Part shown: in pieces, positions 27,028-34,782 of the stretch | How positions within the stretch are numbered: position 1 is the stretch's first letter | Layout of the letters: every line of letters begins with the position of its first letter | Assembly: GCF_003342675.1 (NCBI RefSeq) | Contig: NZ_CP031148.1 | Location: 434,001 to 498,000, forward strand | DNA from: Haloplanus rubicundus | Lineage (GTDB): Archaea > Halobacteriota > Halobacteria > Halobacteriales > Haloferacaceae | Length of the DNA stretch: 64,000 nt | Direction of reading: 5' to 3' | Translations under genes and position numbers: made by a program | The notes under the pieces: generated by a model | Databases searched by the model: none | Seen by the model: the letters and a program-made list of their open reading frames with translations, nothing else | What the model was told of the DNA's origin: nothing

Positions 27028-28674
27028 TCAGACCGCGTCGGGACCCGTCTTGCCGGTGCGGACCTGCACCGCCTCGTCGACGGGCATGATGAAGATTTTG
27101 CCGTCGCCGGGTTCGCCCGTGTTGGCGCTGTCGCGAATCGCCTCGGCCACGTCCATGGCGGGAACGTCCGCGACGACGCACTCGATTTTCACTTTCTGGT
27201 GCAGATCGACGGTGTACTCCTCGCCACGCCACTGGCCCTTCTTCGCGGGCTGGGACCCGCGACCGGAGACGTTCGTCACAGTGATCGAGGGGGCACCCAC
27301 TTCGGCGATGGCCTGTTTCACGTCGCCCAGTTTCTCCGGGCGGAGCATCGCGACGACCATCTTGATCTCGCGGTCACCGCCGTCGGTCCGGATGATCTCG
27401 TTGCCGCCGTCCGCCATCACGTCGGCGCCGGGGTCGCCGAACTCGGGGTAGGTGTTGACGCCGTGTTCGGCCACGTCGAGGCCTTCACGTTCGTGTTCGG
27501 GGGAGACGCGGGCCTGCCCGATCAGCTTGAGGGCGCCGAACACCAGCGCCGTCGCGACGATGGTCCAGCCGCCGATGACCGCGACGCCGGCAATCTGGCC
27601 GACGAAGCTCACCGAGTAGCCGGGAATCGCGAACAGCGGGAAGAGCAAGGCACCGAGGACGCCCGCGGAGCCGTGAACCGGGAACACCGCACAGACGTCG
27701 TCGATCTTGAGCCGCTTCTCGATGAATTCGAAGACGACGGGCAGCTGCGCGCCGGCGAGACCGCCGATCACGAGGGCACCGACCCACGTGATTGCGTTGG
27801 TGTTGCTCGTGATGCCGACGAGACCGGCGAGCATCCCGTTCGCGACGTACAGCGTGTCGACCTTGCCGGTCTTGGCGAGGGCGGCCGTCGCGGCGCCGAT
27901 GGCGCCCGCCGCCATGCCGAGGGTGGTCGTCAGCGCGACGCGACCGACCGTGTCGCCGAAGGCGCCGAGGGCGACCGAGCCCTCCTCGACGACGAACACC
28001 GAGGCCGCCGTGCCGACGTTGAAGCCGTACCAGCCGAAACAGAGGATGAGCGTCCCCAGCACCGCGAAGGTGAGCGAGTGGCCGGGGATGATGTTGACCG
28101 AGCCGTCCTCGTTGTAGCGGTCCATCCGGGGACCGAGGACCCACGCGGCCGTGAGGCCGGCGATGCCGCCCATGCCGTGGACGATCATGCCGCCCGCGAA
28201 GTCCTGGAAGCCGGGGCCGATGTCGTTCAGGAAGCCGCCGGCCCAGGTGAGACCGGTGACGACCGGGTAGATGACCGCGGCCAGCAGGATGGTGTACGTG
28301 ACGTACGCGCGGAGTTTCGCGCGACCGGCCACGGCCCCGCTGACGATGGTCGCCGCCGTCATGGCGAACACCGCGCCGAAGAGCCAGCCGATCCACGCGT
28401 CGGAGCCGCCGGCGATGTAGCCGAACGGGTTCGCGCCCCCGCCGACGATGCTCGAGACGCCCGCGCCCACCAGGAAGTAGATGATGACGCCGACGCTCCA
28501 GGTCAGCATGTTCTTGGTCAACTGGTTCGCCACGTTCTTCGAGCGTACCTGCCCCGCCTCCAGCATGGCGAAGCCGGCGTGCATGAAGAAGATCAGGAAG
28601 GTGACCGTGAGCACCCAGACGTTGTTCACACCGGAGGCGAGCGCCGCCGGATCGATCTGGAGCGGCGTCAGCAT
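27028..28674 (-). CDS. Ammonium transporter fused to PII regulator (Amt-GlnK)
   Basis: One 548-codon frame joins an Amt/Rh channel (residues 1 to about 400, eleven helices) to a complete PII protein (about 439-548). Amt landmarks are [29 protein letters not shown] and [14 protein letters not shown] with the two pore histidines. The PII half has the T-loop [12 protein letters not shown] (Tyr487, the position modified or ligand-responsive in PII) and the B-loop [10 protein letters not shown]. Separate amt and glnK genes are usual, with PII blocking Amt when nitrogen is plentiful. Internal ATGs at 27417 and 27360 could still yield free PII. GAGGTG lies eight bases before the ATG. Confidence 0.92.
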   Translation of the reverse strand: MLTPLQIDPAALASGVNNVWVLTVTFLIFFMHAGFAMLEAGQVRSKNVANQLTKNMLTWSVGVIIYFLVGAGVSSIVGGGANPFGYIAGGSDAWIGWLFGAVFAMTAATIVSGAVAGRAKLRAYVTYTILLAAVIYPVVTGLTWAGGFLNDIGPGFQDFAGGMIVHGMGGIAGLTAAWVLGPRMDRYNEDGSVNIIPGHSLTFAVLGTLILCFGWYGFNVGTAASVFVVEEGSVALGAFGDTVGRVALTTTLGMAAGAIGAATAALAKTGKVDTLYVANGMLAGLVGITSNTNAITWVGALVIGGLAGAQLPVVFEFIEKRLKIDDVCAVFPVHGSAGVLGALLFPLFAIPGYSVSFVGQIAGVAVIGGWTIVATALVFGALKLIGQARVSPEHEREGLDVAEHGVNTYPEFGDPGADVMADGGNEIIRTDGGDREIKMVVAMLRPEKLGDVKQAIAEVGAPSITVTNVSGRGSQPAKKGQWRGEEYTVDLHQKVKIECVVADVPAMDVAEAIRDSANTGEPGDGKIFIMPVDEAVQVRTGKTGPDAV

Positions 28675-28784
28675 ACGCTCACCTCTGGACGGGACGATTC
28701 GGGGTTGGTGCTTGGACAGACGTTTGTGTTTTGTATCGCTTGCTGCATGTTCGTTCTCCGTGTTGCGATAGAACGTACTGTTAC

Positions 28785-28797
28785 GACATAGTATAAG
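28785..28797 (-). promoter_or_regulatory. Probable TATA box for the Amt-PII gene
   Basis: On the minus strand CCTTATACTATGT lies about 115 bases upstream of the start codon. With a start site some 25 bases downstream, the mRNA would have a leader of about 90 bases ending in the GAGGTG ribosome site at 28680-28685. A second AT-rich box near 28728-28738 (GATACAAAACAC) is an alternative. The rest of the 307-base gap (28675-28981) is AT-rich and holds no recognisable gene. Confidence 0.4.
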
Positions 28798-28981
28798 GAT
28801 TAGCGTTTACAAATGTCTGAATAACGCCGCTACCGTGGATGTTCGTCCGATTTAATAGTAGATAAGAGTTGTATAAGGTCGTAAGTTAGCCAGTCTCTCG
28901 GACTTCTTTGCCGAAGAATTGGTCGAATGTAGTGATAGAAAAATTATATTTCTCTCGGTGTGCCGCGCCATCCCGCGGGGA

Positions 28982-29986
28982 TCAGCGGTCGGGCGCGATC
29001 CGTTCCGCGAAGTACGTCACGATCACGTCGGCCCCGGCGCGTTTGAGCGCGAGCAAGGACTCCCGCGCCACCGCGTCCAGGTCGAGCCACCCCTTCTCCG
29101 CCGCGGCGTGGAGCATCGCGTACTCGCCGCTGACGTTGTAGGCCGCGACGGGACGGTCGAACTCCCGGCGGACGGCGCTCACCACGTCGAGGTAGGGGAG
29201 GCCGGGTTTGATCATCAGCACGTCCGCGCCCTGCTCGACGTCGAGGCGAACCTCCCGAAGCGCCTCCCGGCCGTTCGCGGGGTCCATCTGGTAGTGGCGT
29301 CGGTCGCCGAAAGCGGGCGCGCCGTCGGCGGCGTCACGGAACGGGCCGTAAAACGCGCTCTCGTACTTGGCGGCGTAGGACATGATCGCCACGTCCGCGA
29401 AGCCGGCGTCGTCGAGGGCCGTCCGAATCCGTCCGACCATCCCGTCGGTCATGCTCGAGGGGGCGACCATGTCTGCGCCCGCCTCGGCCTGCGAGACCGC
29501 GGTCTGCGCGAGGAGGTCGAGGGTCGCGTCGTTGTCGACGGTCAGCGTCGGATCCTCGCGGGCGTTCGGTTCCAGGGCGCCGCAGTGGCCGTGGTCGGTG
29601 TACTCACAGAGACAGACGTCGGTGATGACCGTCGCGTCCGTCTCGGCGGTGACCGCGCGGGTCGCCCGCTGGACGACGCCGTCCTCGGCCCACGCCCGCG
29701 ACCCCTCGGCGTCTTTCGACTCCGGGATTCCGAAGAGCATGACGGCCTCGACGCCCGTCGCCAGCACCTCCTCGACGCGGGCGACCGCCTCGGCGACGGG
29801 GACGCGTTCGTGCCCGGGCATCGATTCGATGGGCACCCGTTCGTCGGTCGTCGCGTCGACGAAGACGGGGGCGATCAGATCCGTCGCCCGGAGTTCGGTT
29901 TCGCTGACCAGCGAACGCACGCCGTCGCGGCGGAGCCGGCGCGGGCGGTCGGTGTTCATACCGCACGCCTCGTCGGGGACGCCCAA
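28982..29986 (-). CDS. hemB: Delta-aminolevulinic acid dehydratase (porphobilinogen synthase)
   Basis: Condenses two 5-aminolevulinates to porphobilinogen. The 334-residue protein has the metal-binding region DVCLCEYTDHGHCG (three Cys, as in zinc-type enzymes), the first Schiff-base lysine in SYAAKYESAFYGPFRDA, and the second in VLMIKPGLPYLDVV. The C-terminal YNVSGEYAMLHAA block is intact. It supplies the substrate for HemC but is on its own transcript, divergent from DedA. Confidence 0.96.
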   Translation of the reverse strand: MGVPDEACGMNTDRPRRLRRDGVRSLVSETELRATDLIAPVFVDATTDERVPIESMPGHERVPVAEAVARVEEVLATGVEAVMLFGIPESKDAEGSRAWAEDGVVQRATRAVTAETDATVITDVCLCEYTDHGHCGALEPNAREDPTLTVDNDATLDLLAQTAVSQAEAGADMVAPSSMTDGMVGRIRTALDDAGFADVAIMSYAAKYESAFYGPFRDAADGAPAFGDRRHYQMDPANGREALREVRLDVEQGADVLMIKPGLPYLDVVSAVRREFDRPVAAYNVSGEYAMLHAAAEKGWLDLDAVARESLLALKRAGADVIVTYFAERIAPDR

Positions 29987-30014
29987 AACCCCGTCGTTCC
30001 GGCCGATGAGTAAC

Positions 30015-30024
30015 CGCTATAATC
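30015..30024 (+). promoter_or_regulatory. TATA box for the dedA-like gene
   Basis: CGCTATAATC centred about 27 bases before the GTG at 30046. This spacing supports a leaderless transcript and the GTG start, because no AT-rich element suits a later ATG. Confidence 0.55.
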
Positions 30025-30045
30025 CTCCGTGGCCCACCGCGAACC

Positions 30046-30567
30046 GTGCTCTCCCCGCTCCAGGTCTCGCAGTTGCCCGACACCCTCCGAGACCTGCTGG
30101 CCGCGGACTACGGCCTCCTCGTCCTGTTCGGCGTGTTCGTCCTCGAAGGGGCGATGTTGCTGTACGTCGTCCCGAGCGAACTCGTGGTGCCGGGCGCGCT
30201 GGCCCTCCTCGGGGGGTCCGTCGAGACGGCCATCCTCGTCGTCGCCGTCGCCGTCGCCGGCGCGACGGTCGGCCAGTTCGCGCTGTTCACGGTCGCCAAA
30301 CGCGCCGGCCGGGAGCGGCTGCTCCGGTCGCGGTGGTTCCGGATCAGCGACGACGCCCTCGACCGGTTCGAGGGCTGGTTCGACCGCTGGGGACCGGTCG
30401 TCGTCCCCGTGAGCAACACGCTCCTGTTCACCCGCGGGATGGTGACGGTGCCCGCCGGCCTCGCGGGGATGGACGACCGCCGGTTCGTGCTCCTGTCGGC
30501 GCTCGGCACGCTCTCGTTCGAGTCGATTCTCGCGGCGCTGTTTCTCTGGTTCGGAACCGTGCTGTGA
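30046..30567 (+). CDS. DedA-family membrane protein
   Basis: A 173-residue polytopic membrane protein of the DedA/SNARE-associated family, whose members help lipid flipping and membrane homeostasis. It shows a re-entrant-type region (LEGAMLLYVVPSELVVPGALALLGG, containing the conserved Glu and Pro), helix AILVVAVAVAGATVGQFALF, then the FDRWGPVVVPVSNTLLFTRGMVTVPAGLAGM block with the conserved Arg and Pro-Ala-Gly, and a final helix. It is on the short side for DedA. GTG start chosen from the promoter position. Confidence 0.85.
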   Translation: MLSPLQVSQLPDTLRDLLAADYGLLVLFGVFVLEGAMLLYVVPSELVVPGALALLGGSVETAILVVAVAVAGATVGQFALFTVAKRAGRERLLRSRWFRISDDALDRFEGWFDRWGPVVVPVSNTLLFTRGMVTVPAGLAGMDDRRFVLLSALGTLSFESILAALFLWFGTVL

Positions 30568-30627
30568 TCCGCAGGAATAGGCTACGATCCGGGGACGTGG
30601 ACGGGGTGAGCGGGGACCGAAAGAGAA

Positions 30628-30792
30628 CTACTCGGTGCGGTCGATATCGATCTTCTCGCGCAGGGCGGCGAGATCGTCGGATTCCGCGAGCTCCTCCAGC
30701 CGCTCGCGGAAGTGGCTCTCGCAGAGGCCGACGCGAATGCCTTCCTTCTCCGCGGCGTAGGCGGCCTCGCGATCACAGTAGTGACACTTCAT
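30628..30792 (-). CDS. 54-residue CxxC protein (DUF6757-like)
   Basis: Starts MKCHYCDREAAYAAEKEG and has a second Cys/His set in GLCESHFRERL, giving C-x2-C...C-x2-H, a small zinc-knuckle pattern. The C-terminal half is acidic and helical. It resembles a widespread haloarchaeal small-protein family (I recall DUF6757). Function unknown; nucleic-acid or protein binding is a guess. The upstream in-frame extension lacks family-like sequence. Confidence 0.7.
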   Translation of the reverse strand: MKCHYCDREAAYAAEKEGIRVGLCESHFRERLEELAESDDLAALREKIDIDRTE

Positions 30793-30817
30793 ACGACCTC
30801 TTGGTGCTCCCTCCGGT

Positions 30818-31609
30818 TTAACCCTGCGCATCCGGCAGGCGTGACGCCATACGCGCGTATTCGTCCGCGTCGAGACCGGCGAGCCCGAGCCGGCCGTCGT
30901 GGGCGTCGCTCCCCCCGGTCGCCAGCAGGTCGTGACGCTCGATCACCGCGTCGAGTTGCGCCTCGTCGACCGGGCGCCCGTACGGGTAGTACCGTTCGAT
31001 CCCGTCGAGATGGGGTGCGAGGTCGAGCGCCGCCTCGGAGTCGGCGTACCGGAACGGGTGCGCGAGCGAGACGACCGCCGCCGCGTCGGCGAGGAGGTCG
31101 AGGCCTCGTTCGACGCTCGGCACCGACCGCGAGACGTAACAGGGGCCGTCGTCGCCGATGAACCGCTCGAACGCGCCCGCGTAGTCGCAGTCGGCGTCGC
31201 TGGCGTCGACGGCGCGGGCGACGTGGGGCCGCCCGACGCCGGCTTCGAACGTCACGTCGAGCGACACGTCGAGTCGGTCCTCGACCCGCTCGGCCATGCG
31301 CCGGGCGCGCTCGATCCGGTCGGTCTGGAGGCGATCCAGCTCCGCCCGGAGCGCCGGCGTCTCCCTGACGCCGTAGCCCAACAGATCGATCCGCCCCGTC
31401 GCCGTCTCCACCTGTAGCTCGATCCCGTGGATCACCGTCACGTCGTCGCGTGTCGTCACCGGCGCGTCGAGGTCGGGATGGAGGCGGTCGTGATCGGTCA
31501 CGGCGACGACGTCGACCCCGGCGCGTCGCGCCGCCGCCGGGAGTTCGGGAACGGTCAGCCGACCGTCGGAAGCCGTCGTGTGTACGTGCAGGTCGGCGAC
31601 CACGTCCAT
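30818..31609 (-). CDS. PHP-domain metal-dependent phosphoesterase
   Basis: A 263-residue single-domain PHP protein. N-terminal DLHVHTTASDG (His8, His10), VTDHDRL, the IHGIEL block, SLAHPFRY and C-terminal GGSDAHDGRLG supply the trinuclear metal site. Members hydrolyse small phosphates such as nucleoside 3',5'-bisphosphates or act as RNases; the substrate here is unknown. A GCATATCG box (minus strand) about 25 bases upstream fits a leaderless start. Confidence 0.87.
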   Translation of the reverse strand: MDVVADLHVHTTASDGRLTVPELPAAARRAGVDVVAVTDHDRLHPDLDAPVTTRDDVTVIHGIELQVETATGRIDLLGYGVRETPALRAELDRLQTDRIERARRMAERVEDRLDVSLDVTFEAGVGRPHVARAVDASDADCDYAGAFERFIGDDGPCYVSRSVPSVERGLDLLADAAAVVSLAHPFRYADSEAALDLAPHLDGIERYYPYGRPVDEAQLDAVIERHDLLATGGSDAHDGRLGLAGLDADEYARMASRLPDAQG

Positions 31610-31657
31610 ACGCCACCGTCGCCACCCCCGCCGATATGCCTTGTGCCCGTGTGAACG

Positions 31658-31673
31658 ATCCTCAATTAAGGAT
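31658..31673. promoter_or_regulatory. Imperfect palindrome in a divergent promoter region
   Basis: ATCCTCAATTAAGGAT reads almost the same on both strands, with 14 of 16 positions matching. It lies between the divergent PHP and DUF5789-like genes, about 50 bases from the first and 75 from the second. It could be an operator for a winged-helix or Lrp-type regulator, or just an AT-rich coincidence. Confidence 0.3.
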
Positions 31674-31712
31674 AATTAAAGACTACCTGCTGTTTTAGGT
31701 TGTACATGGAAA

Positions 31713-31722
31713 ACCATTATAG
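31713..31722 (+). promoter_or_regulatory. TATA box for the DUF5789-like gene
   Basis: ACCATTATAG, centred about 29 bases before the ATG at 31747; favours that start over an upstream in-frame alternative near 31732. Confidence 0.5.
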
Positions 31723-31746
31723 TTATCGACCGTGTTGGACCTGTTG

Positions 31747-32031
31747 ATGAAGTTCAACGGCACTGGCGAGATGATCGACGCCCTGGAATTCCCGATCACC
31801 ACCGACGAGATCATCGCCGACCACGGCGAGCACGAACTCGAACTGCAGCGTGGGACCGAGCGAGTCGGCGAGGTCCTCGAACGCCTCGGCACCGAGGAGT
31901 TCGAAGGTCCCGAGGACGTGCGGCTCTCCGTTCGCTCCGCGGTCGGTCACAAGGCCATCGGCCGGCGCTTCTACAGCGACCGCGACCCGACGGCCCTCGG
32001 CGAGAGCGGCCCGACGCCCCTGTCGCTCTAA
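31747..32031 (+). CDS. Conserved haloarchaeal protein (DUF5789-like)
   Basis: A 94-residue acidic protein starting MKFNGTGEMIDALEFPITTD, with the conserved C-terminal VGHKAIGRRFYSDRDPT segment typical of what I recall as the DUF5789 family. Soluble, no metal motif; function unknown. The TATA position supports this start. Its TAA overlaps the stop codon of the convergent DUF5784-like gene by three bases, so the two transcripts must overlap at their 3' ends. Confidence 0.8.
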   Translation: MKFNGTGEMIDALEFPITTDEIIADHGEHELELQRGTERVGEVLERLGTEEFEGPEDVRLSVRSAVGHKAIGRRFYSDRDPTALGESGPTPLSL

Positions 32032-33029
32032 TCCAGCACCGAATCTAGTTCTAGCGGCACCGAACCCTTCGTGTAGCCAGCGACGCGGCCGTCCGGCCGC
32101 ATCCGGTAGACGACCGCCGGCCGGTGGCCCACCTCCGGGCGGGCGTCCCTGACCGCGTACCAGTCGTCGTCCGGGAACGACGAACAGTCGACGAACAGCA
32201 CGACCCCGCCCGCGTGGGCGGCGAGCTGGCCGTCCGTCTTCGTCTTCGCCGTGTCGCGCACGGCGGCGACGGGGGTTCCCGCCGACCGGCGATTCGGCGG
32301 CAGCGGACGCGTCACCTCCACCAACGGCTGTTGGCCGTCCGGCGCCTGCGCCTGGAAGTCGATGGAGTGGCCCGTCGTCACCTCGATTTCGGGTTCCACG
32401 TCGTAGCCGGCGTCGACGAGGAGCTTCGCGGTGTGGAACTCGCCCATCGTCGCCGCCATCCGCGTCAGATCAAGCTGTTCCGAGGTGCCGAGTTTCCCCG
32501 CCATCGTCTCCCGGTAGTCGTCGAGGACACCCGTCGAGAGGAAGGACTCGTAGAATTCGAGCGCGTCGTCGCGGCTCGCGTCCGGGAACCCGCCCGCGTG
32601 GTCGTCGAAGAAGTCGCGGGTCGTCCACCGGCCGTCCTTCGAGAGGAAGACGGGGAGGAAGAACCACGACAGGTACGGATAGTCCGCCAACCACGGCGAC
32701 TGCTCGTGGAGTTCGGCGCGGAGTTCGCGCTCGGCCCACTCCGCGACGGGAGTGGGCACCTCCTCGAAGCCGTACTTGTCGGTGCGCCAGAGGCTCGACG
32801 GCGTCTCGGTGTTGCCCAGCCAGTACGCTTCGTCGTCGGTCCAGCAGAAGAGCGCGGTGTCGCCGTTGTCGACGTCGAACCGCCGGGCGTCGTACCCCTC
32901 GGGCGGTTTGAACCACGGGCGATTCCACGTCGCGCCGAGGTTGGCGTCGAGCGGGTCGAACACCTCGGCGCGGACGCGGCCCTCGGTCCAGCGCCCGGGG
33001 GCGTGTCGAAAACGGAGCGGTCGTGCCAC
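32028..33029 (-). CDS. DUF5784-like protein with nuclease-like core
   Basis: A 333-residue soluble protein that I believe belongs to haloarchaeal DUF5784. The N-terminal two thirds are rich in Trp and acidic residues. Around residues 230-265, GYDVEPEIEVTTGHSIDF is followed twelve residues later by VEVTRP, a spacing that resembles the Asp-x(n)-Glu-x-Lys core of PD-(D/E)xK nucleases, though Thr replaces Lys. This is suggestive only. A GTAAATCGG box about 26 bases upstream supports the start. Confidence 0.75.
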   Translation of the reverse strand: MARPLRFRHAPGRWTEGRVRAEVFDPLDANLGATWNRPWFKPPEGYDARRFDVDNGDTALFCWTDDEAYWLGNTETPSSLWRTDKYGFEEVPTPVAEWAERELRAELHEQSPWLADYPYLSWFFLPVFLSKDGRWTTRDFFDDHAGGFPDASRDDALEFYESFLSTGVLDDYRETMAGKLGTSEQLDLTRMAATMGEFHTAKLLVDAGYDVEPEIEVTTGHSIDFQAQAPDGQQPLVEVTRPLPPNRRSAGTPVAAVRDTAKTKTDGQLAAHAGGVVLFVDCSSFPDDDWYAVRDARPEVGHRPAVVYRMRPDGRVAGYTKGSVPLELDSVLD

Positions 33030-33200
33030 GTCGGCTGTAGACGCCCGGCCGATTTACGCCTTCCGTGTCGGCGTCGGCGGTCACACTCCACTCCGCCGCC
33101 GATGCCCGTCGGGTCGCGCCGCCGGCCCTGCCTGTGAACTCCCCGAGCAGTCTCCGCGACCGACACGTCTATGCCAGTGGTTGGTGAACGCGCCGAACGG

Positions 33201-34661
33201 ATGAGCGACCGGCGAGAGGCCATCGTCGAGGGATCGATTCCGCGGACGCTCGTGGGTCTCGCCCTCCCGCTCGTCGCCCAGAACGTCGTCCGCGTCGCCC
33301 AGCAGGTGATCGACACCTTCTGGCTCGGCCGCCTCGGCGAGACGGCCGTCGCCGCCGTCGGCCTCACCATCCCCGTCCTCGGCGTCTGTTTCGCCCTCCT
33401 CGTCACGCCCTTCGTGGGCACGCAGATTCTCGTCTCCCAGCGCGTCGGCGCCGACGACGACGCCGGCGCCCACCGGATGGTCGTCCACGGCTTCGTCCTC
33501 GCCCTCCTCGTCGGCGCCCTCGTCGGCGGCGCCGTCTTCCTCGGCGCCGGCCCCGTCGTCCGCCTCGTCGGTGCCGGCCCCGACGTGGCCCCGCTCGCCG
33601 CCCTCTATCTCGCCGTCGTCGCCCTCGGCCTCCCGCTCGCCGGCGCGAGCGATGCCGTCGAAGCCGGCTTCGTCGGCCGCGGCGACTCCCGGGCCTCCCT
33701 CTGGATCAACGTCGCCACCGTCGCCGTCAACGTCGTCCTCGACCCCTTCCTCATCTTCGGCTGGTGGGTCTTCCCCCGGCTGGGCGTCCGCGGCGCGGCG
33801 CTCGCGACGGTCGGCGGCTACGCCGCCGGGCTCTGCCTCGCGCTCGCGCTCGCGCTCGGCCCGCGTATGAACCTCGCGCGCCGGCATCTCACGCTCACCG
33901 CCGCCGACTTCCGCGACCTGCTCTCGGTCGGCGCCCCGATCACGGGCCGACAGGTCGTCAGTCAGAGCGTCCGCGTCCTCCTCGTCGGCGTCGTCGCCCT
34001 CGCCGGCGGCGCGGCCGGCCTCGCCGCCTACACCATCGGCGCCCGCGTCGCCAGCGTCGCCGTCCTCCCCTCGCGCGGCCTCGGGCAGGCGGCCCAGAGC
34101 ATGGTCGGACAGAACGTCGGCGCCGACCGGCCGGATCGCGCCCGGCGGACCACCCGCGTCGGCGTCGCCGTCGCCGCCGGCGCCCTCGCCGTCCTCGGCG
34201 CCGTCCAGTGGCTCGTGCCCGTCCCCGTCGCCCGCGTCTTCGTCCCCTCCCTCGCCGGCGACGGCCTCGCGCTCACCGTCCAGTACCTCACCATCCTCGC
34301 CTACGGCTACCCCGCCATCGGCGTCGTCGACGCCCTGCTCGCGGGCTTCAACGGCGCGAGCCGCACCCGGACGAGCTTCGTCGCCGACCTGCTGAAATAC
34401 TGGACGGTGCGCCTCCCCGTCGCCGCCCTCGCGCTCCCCGCGACGGCGTCGGTGTCCCTGCTCGGCGTGACCGTCGCCCCGGGCCTCGACCTGGGGATGC
34501 CCGCCGTCTTCTGGGCGGTCACGGGGTCGAACGTCGTCGCCGCGGTCGGCGTGGGGGCGTACTACGCGTACGCGGTTCGTGGTGGCCTGTTCGTCGACGC
34601 GGCGGCGGACGTGGCGACGGCGGCGGACGAGAGCGAGGCGGCCGCCGAACCCACCGACTGA
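33201..34661 (+). CDS. MATE-family multidrug exporter
   Basis: Twelve-helix antiporter that exports organic cations with Na+ or H+. The 486-residue protein starts MSDRREAIVEGSIPRTL, and the first helix carries LALPLVAQNVVRVAQQVIDTFWLG, a typical MATE start; an equivalent pattern, VGAPITGRQVVSQSVRVLLV, opens the second half, showing the internal two-fold repeat. VGLTIPVLGVCFALLVTPFVGTQ is also typical. An earlier in-frame ATG at 33171 would add ten polar residues. Confidence 0.88.
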   Translation: MSDRREAIVEGSIPRTLVGLALPLVAQNVVRVAQQVIDTFWLGRLGETAVAAVGLTIPVLGVCFALLVTPFVGTQILVSQRVGADDDAGAHRMVVHGFVLALLVGALVGGAVFLGAGPVVRLVGAGPDVAPLAALYLAVVALGLPLAGASDAVEAGFVGRGDSRASLWINVATVAVNVVLDPFLIFGWWVFPRLGVRGAALATVGGYAAGLCLALALALGPRMNLARRHLTLTAADFRDLLSVGAPITGRQVVSQSVRVLLVGVVALAGGAAGLAAYTIGARVASVAVLPSRGLGQAAQSMVGQNVGADRPDRARRTTRVGVAVAAGALAVLGAVQWLVPVPVARVFVPSLAGDGLALTVQYLTILAYGYPAIGVVDALLAGFNGASRTRTSFVADLLKYWTVRLPVAALALPATASVSLLGVTVAPGLDLGMPAVFWAVTGSNVVAAVGVGAYYAYAVRGGLFVDAAADVATAADESEAAAEPTD

Positions 34662-34782
34662 CGGCCGTGTCGCTCCCGACGGAAACGCCTTTGACGCCCC
34701 GGTCCCCGGACTCACCTATGCTTCTGTCCGGCGCCCACGGTCGCGTTCGTGCGCGCTCCCCACCTTCGGAGGTGCTGACCGC

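Noticed and set aside
33081-34715. 544-codon open frame antisense to the MATE gene
   Set aside because: Low-complexity Glu/Asp/Gly/Arg translation caused by GC-rich third positions; the plus strand has clear MATE helices.
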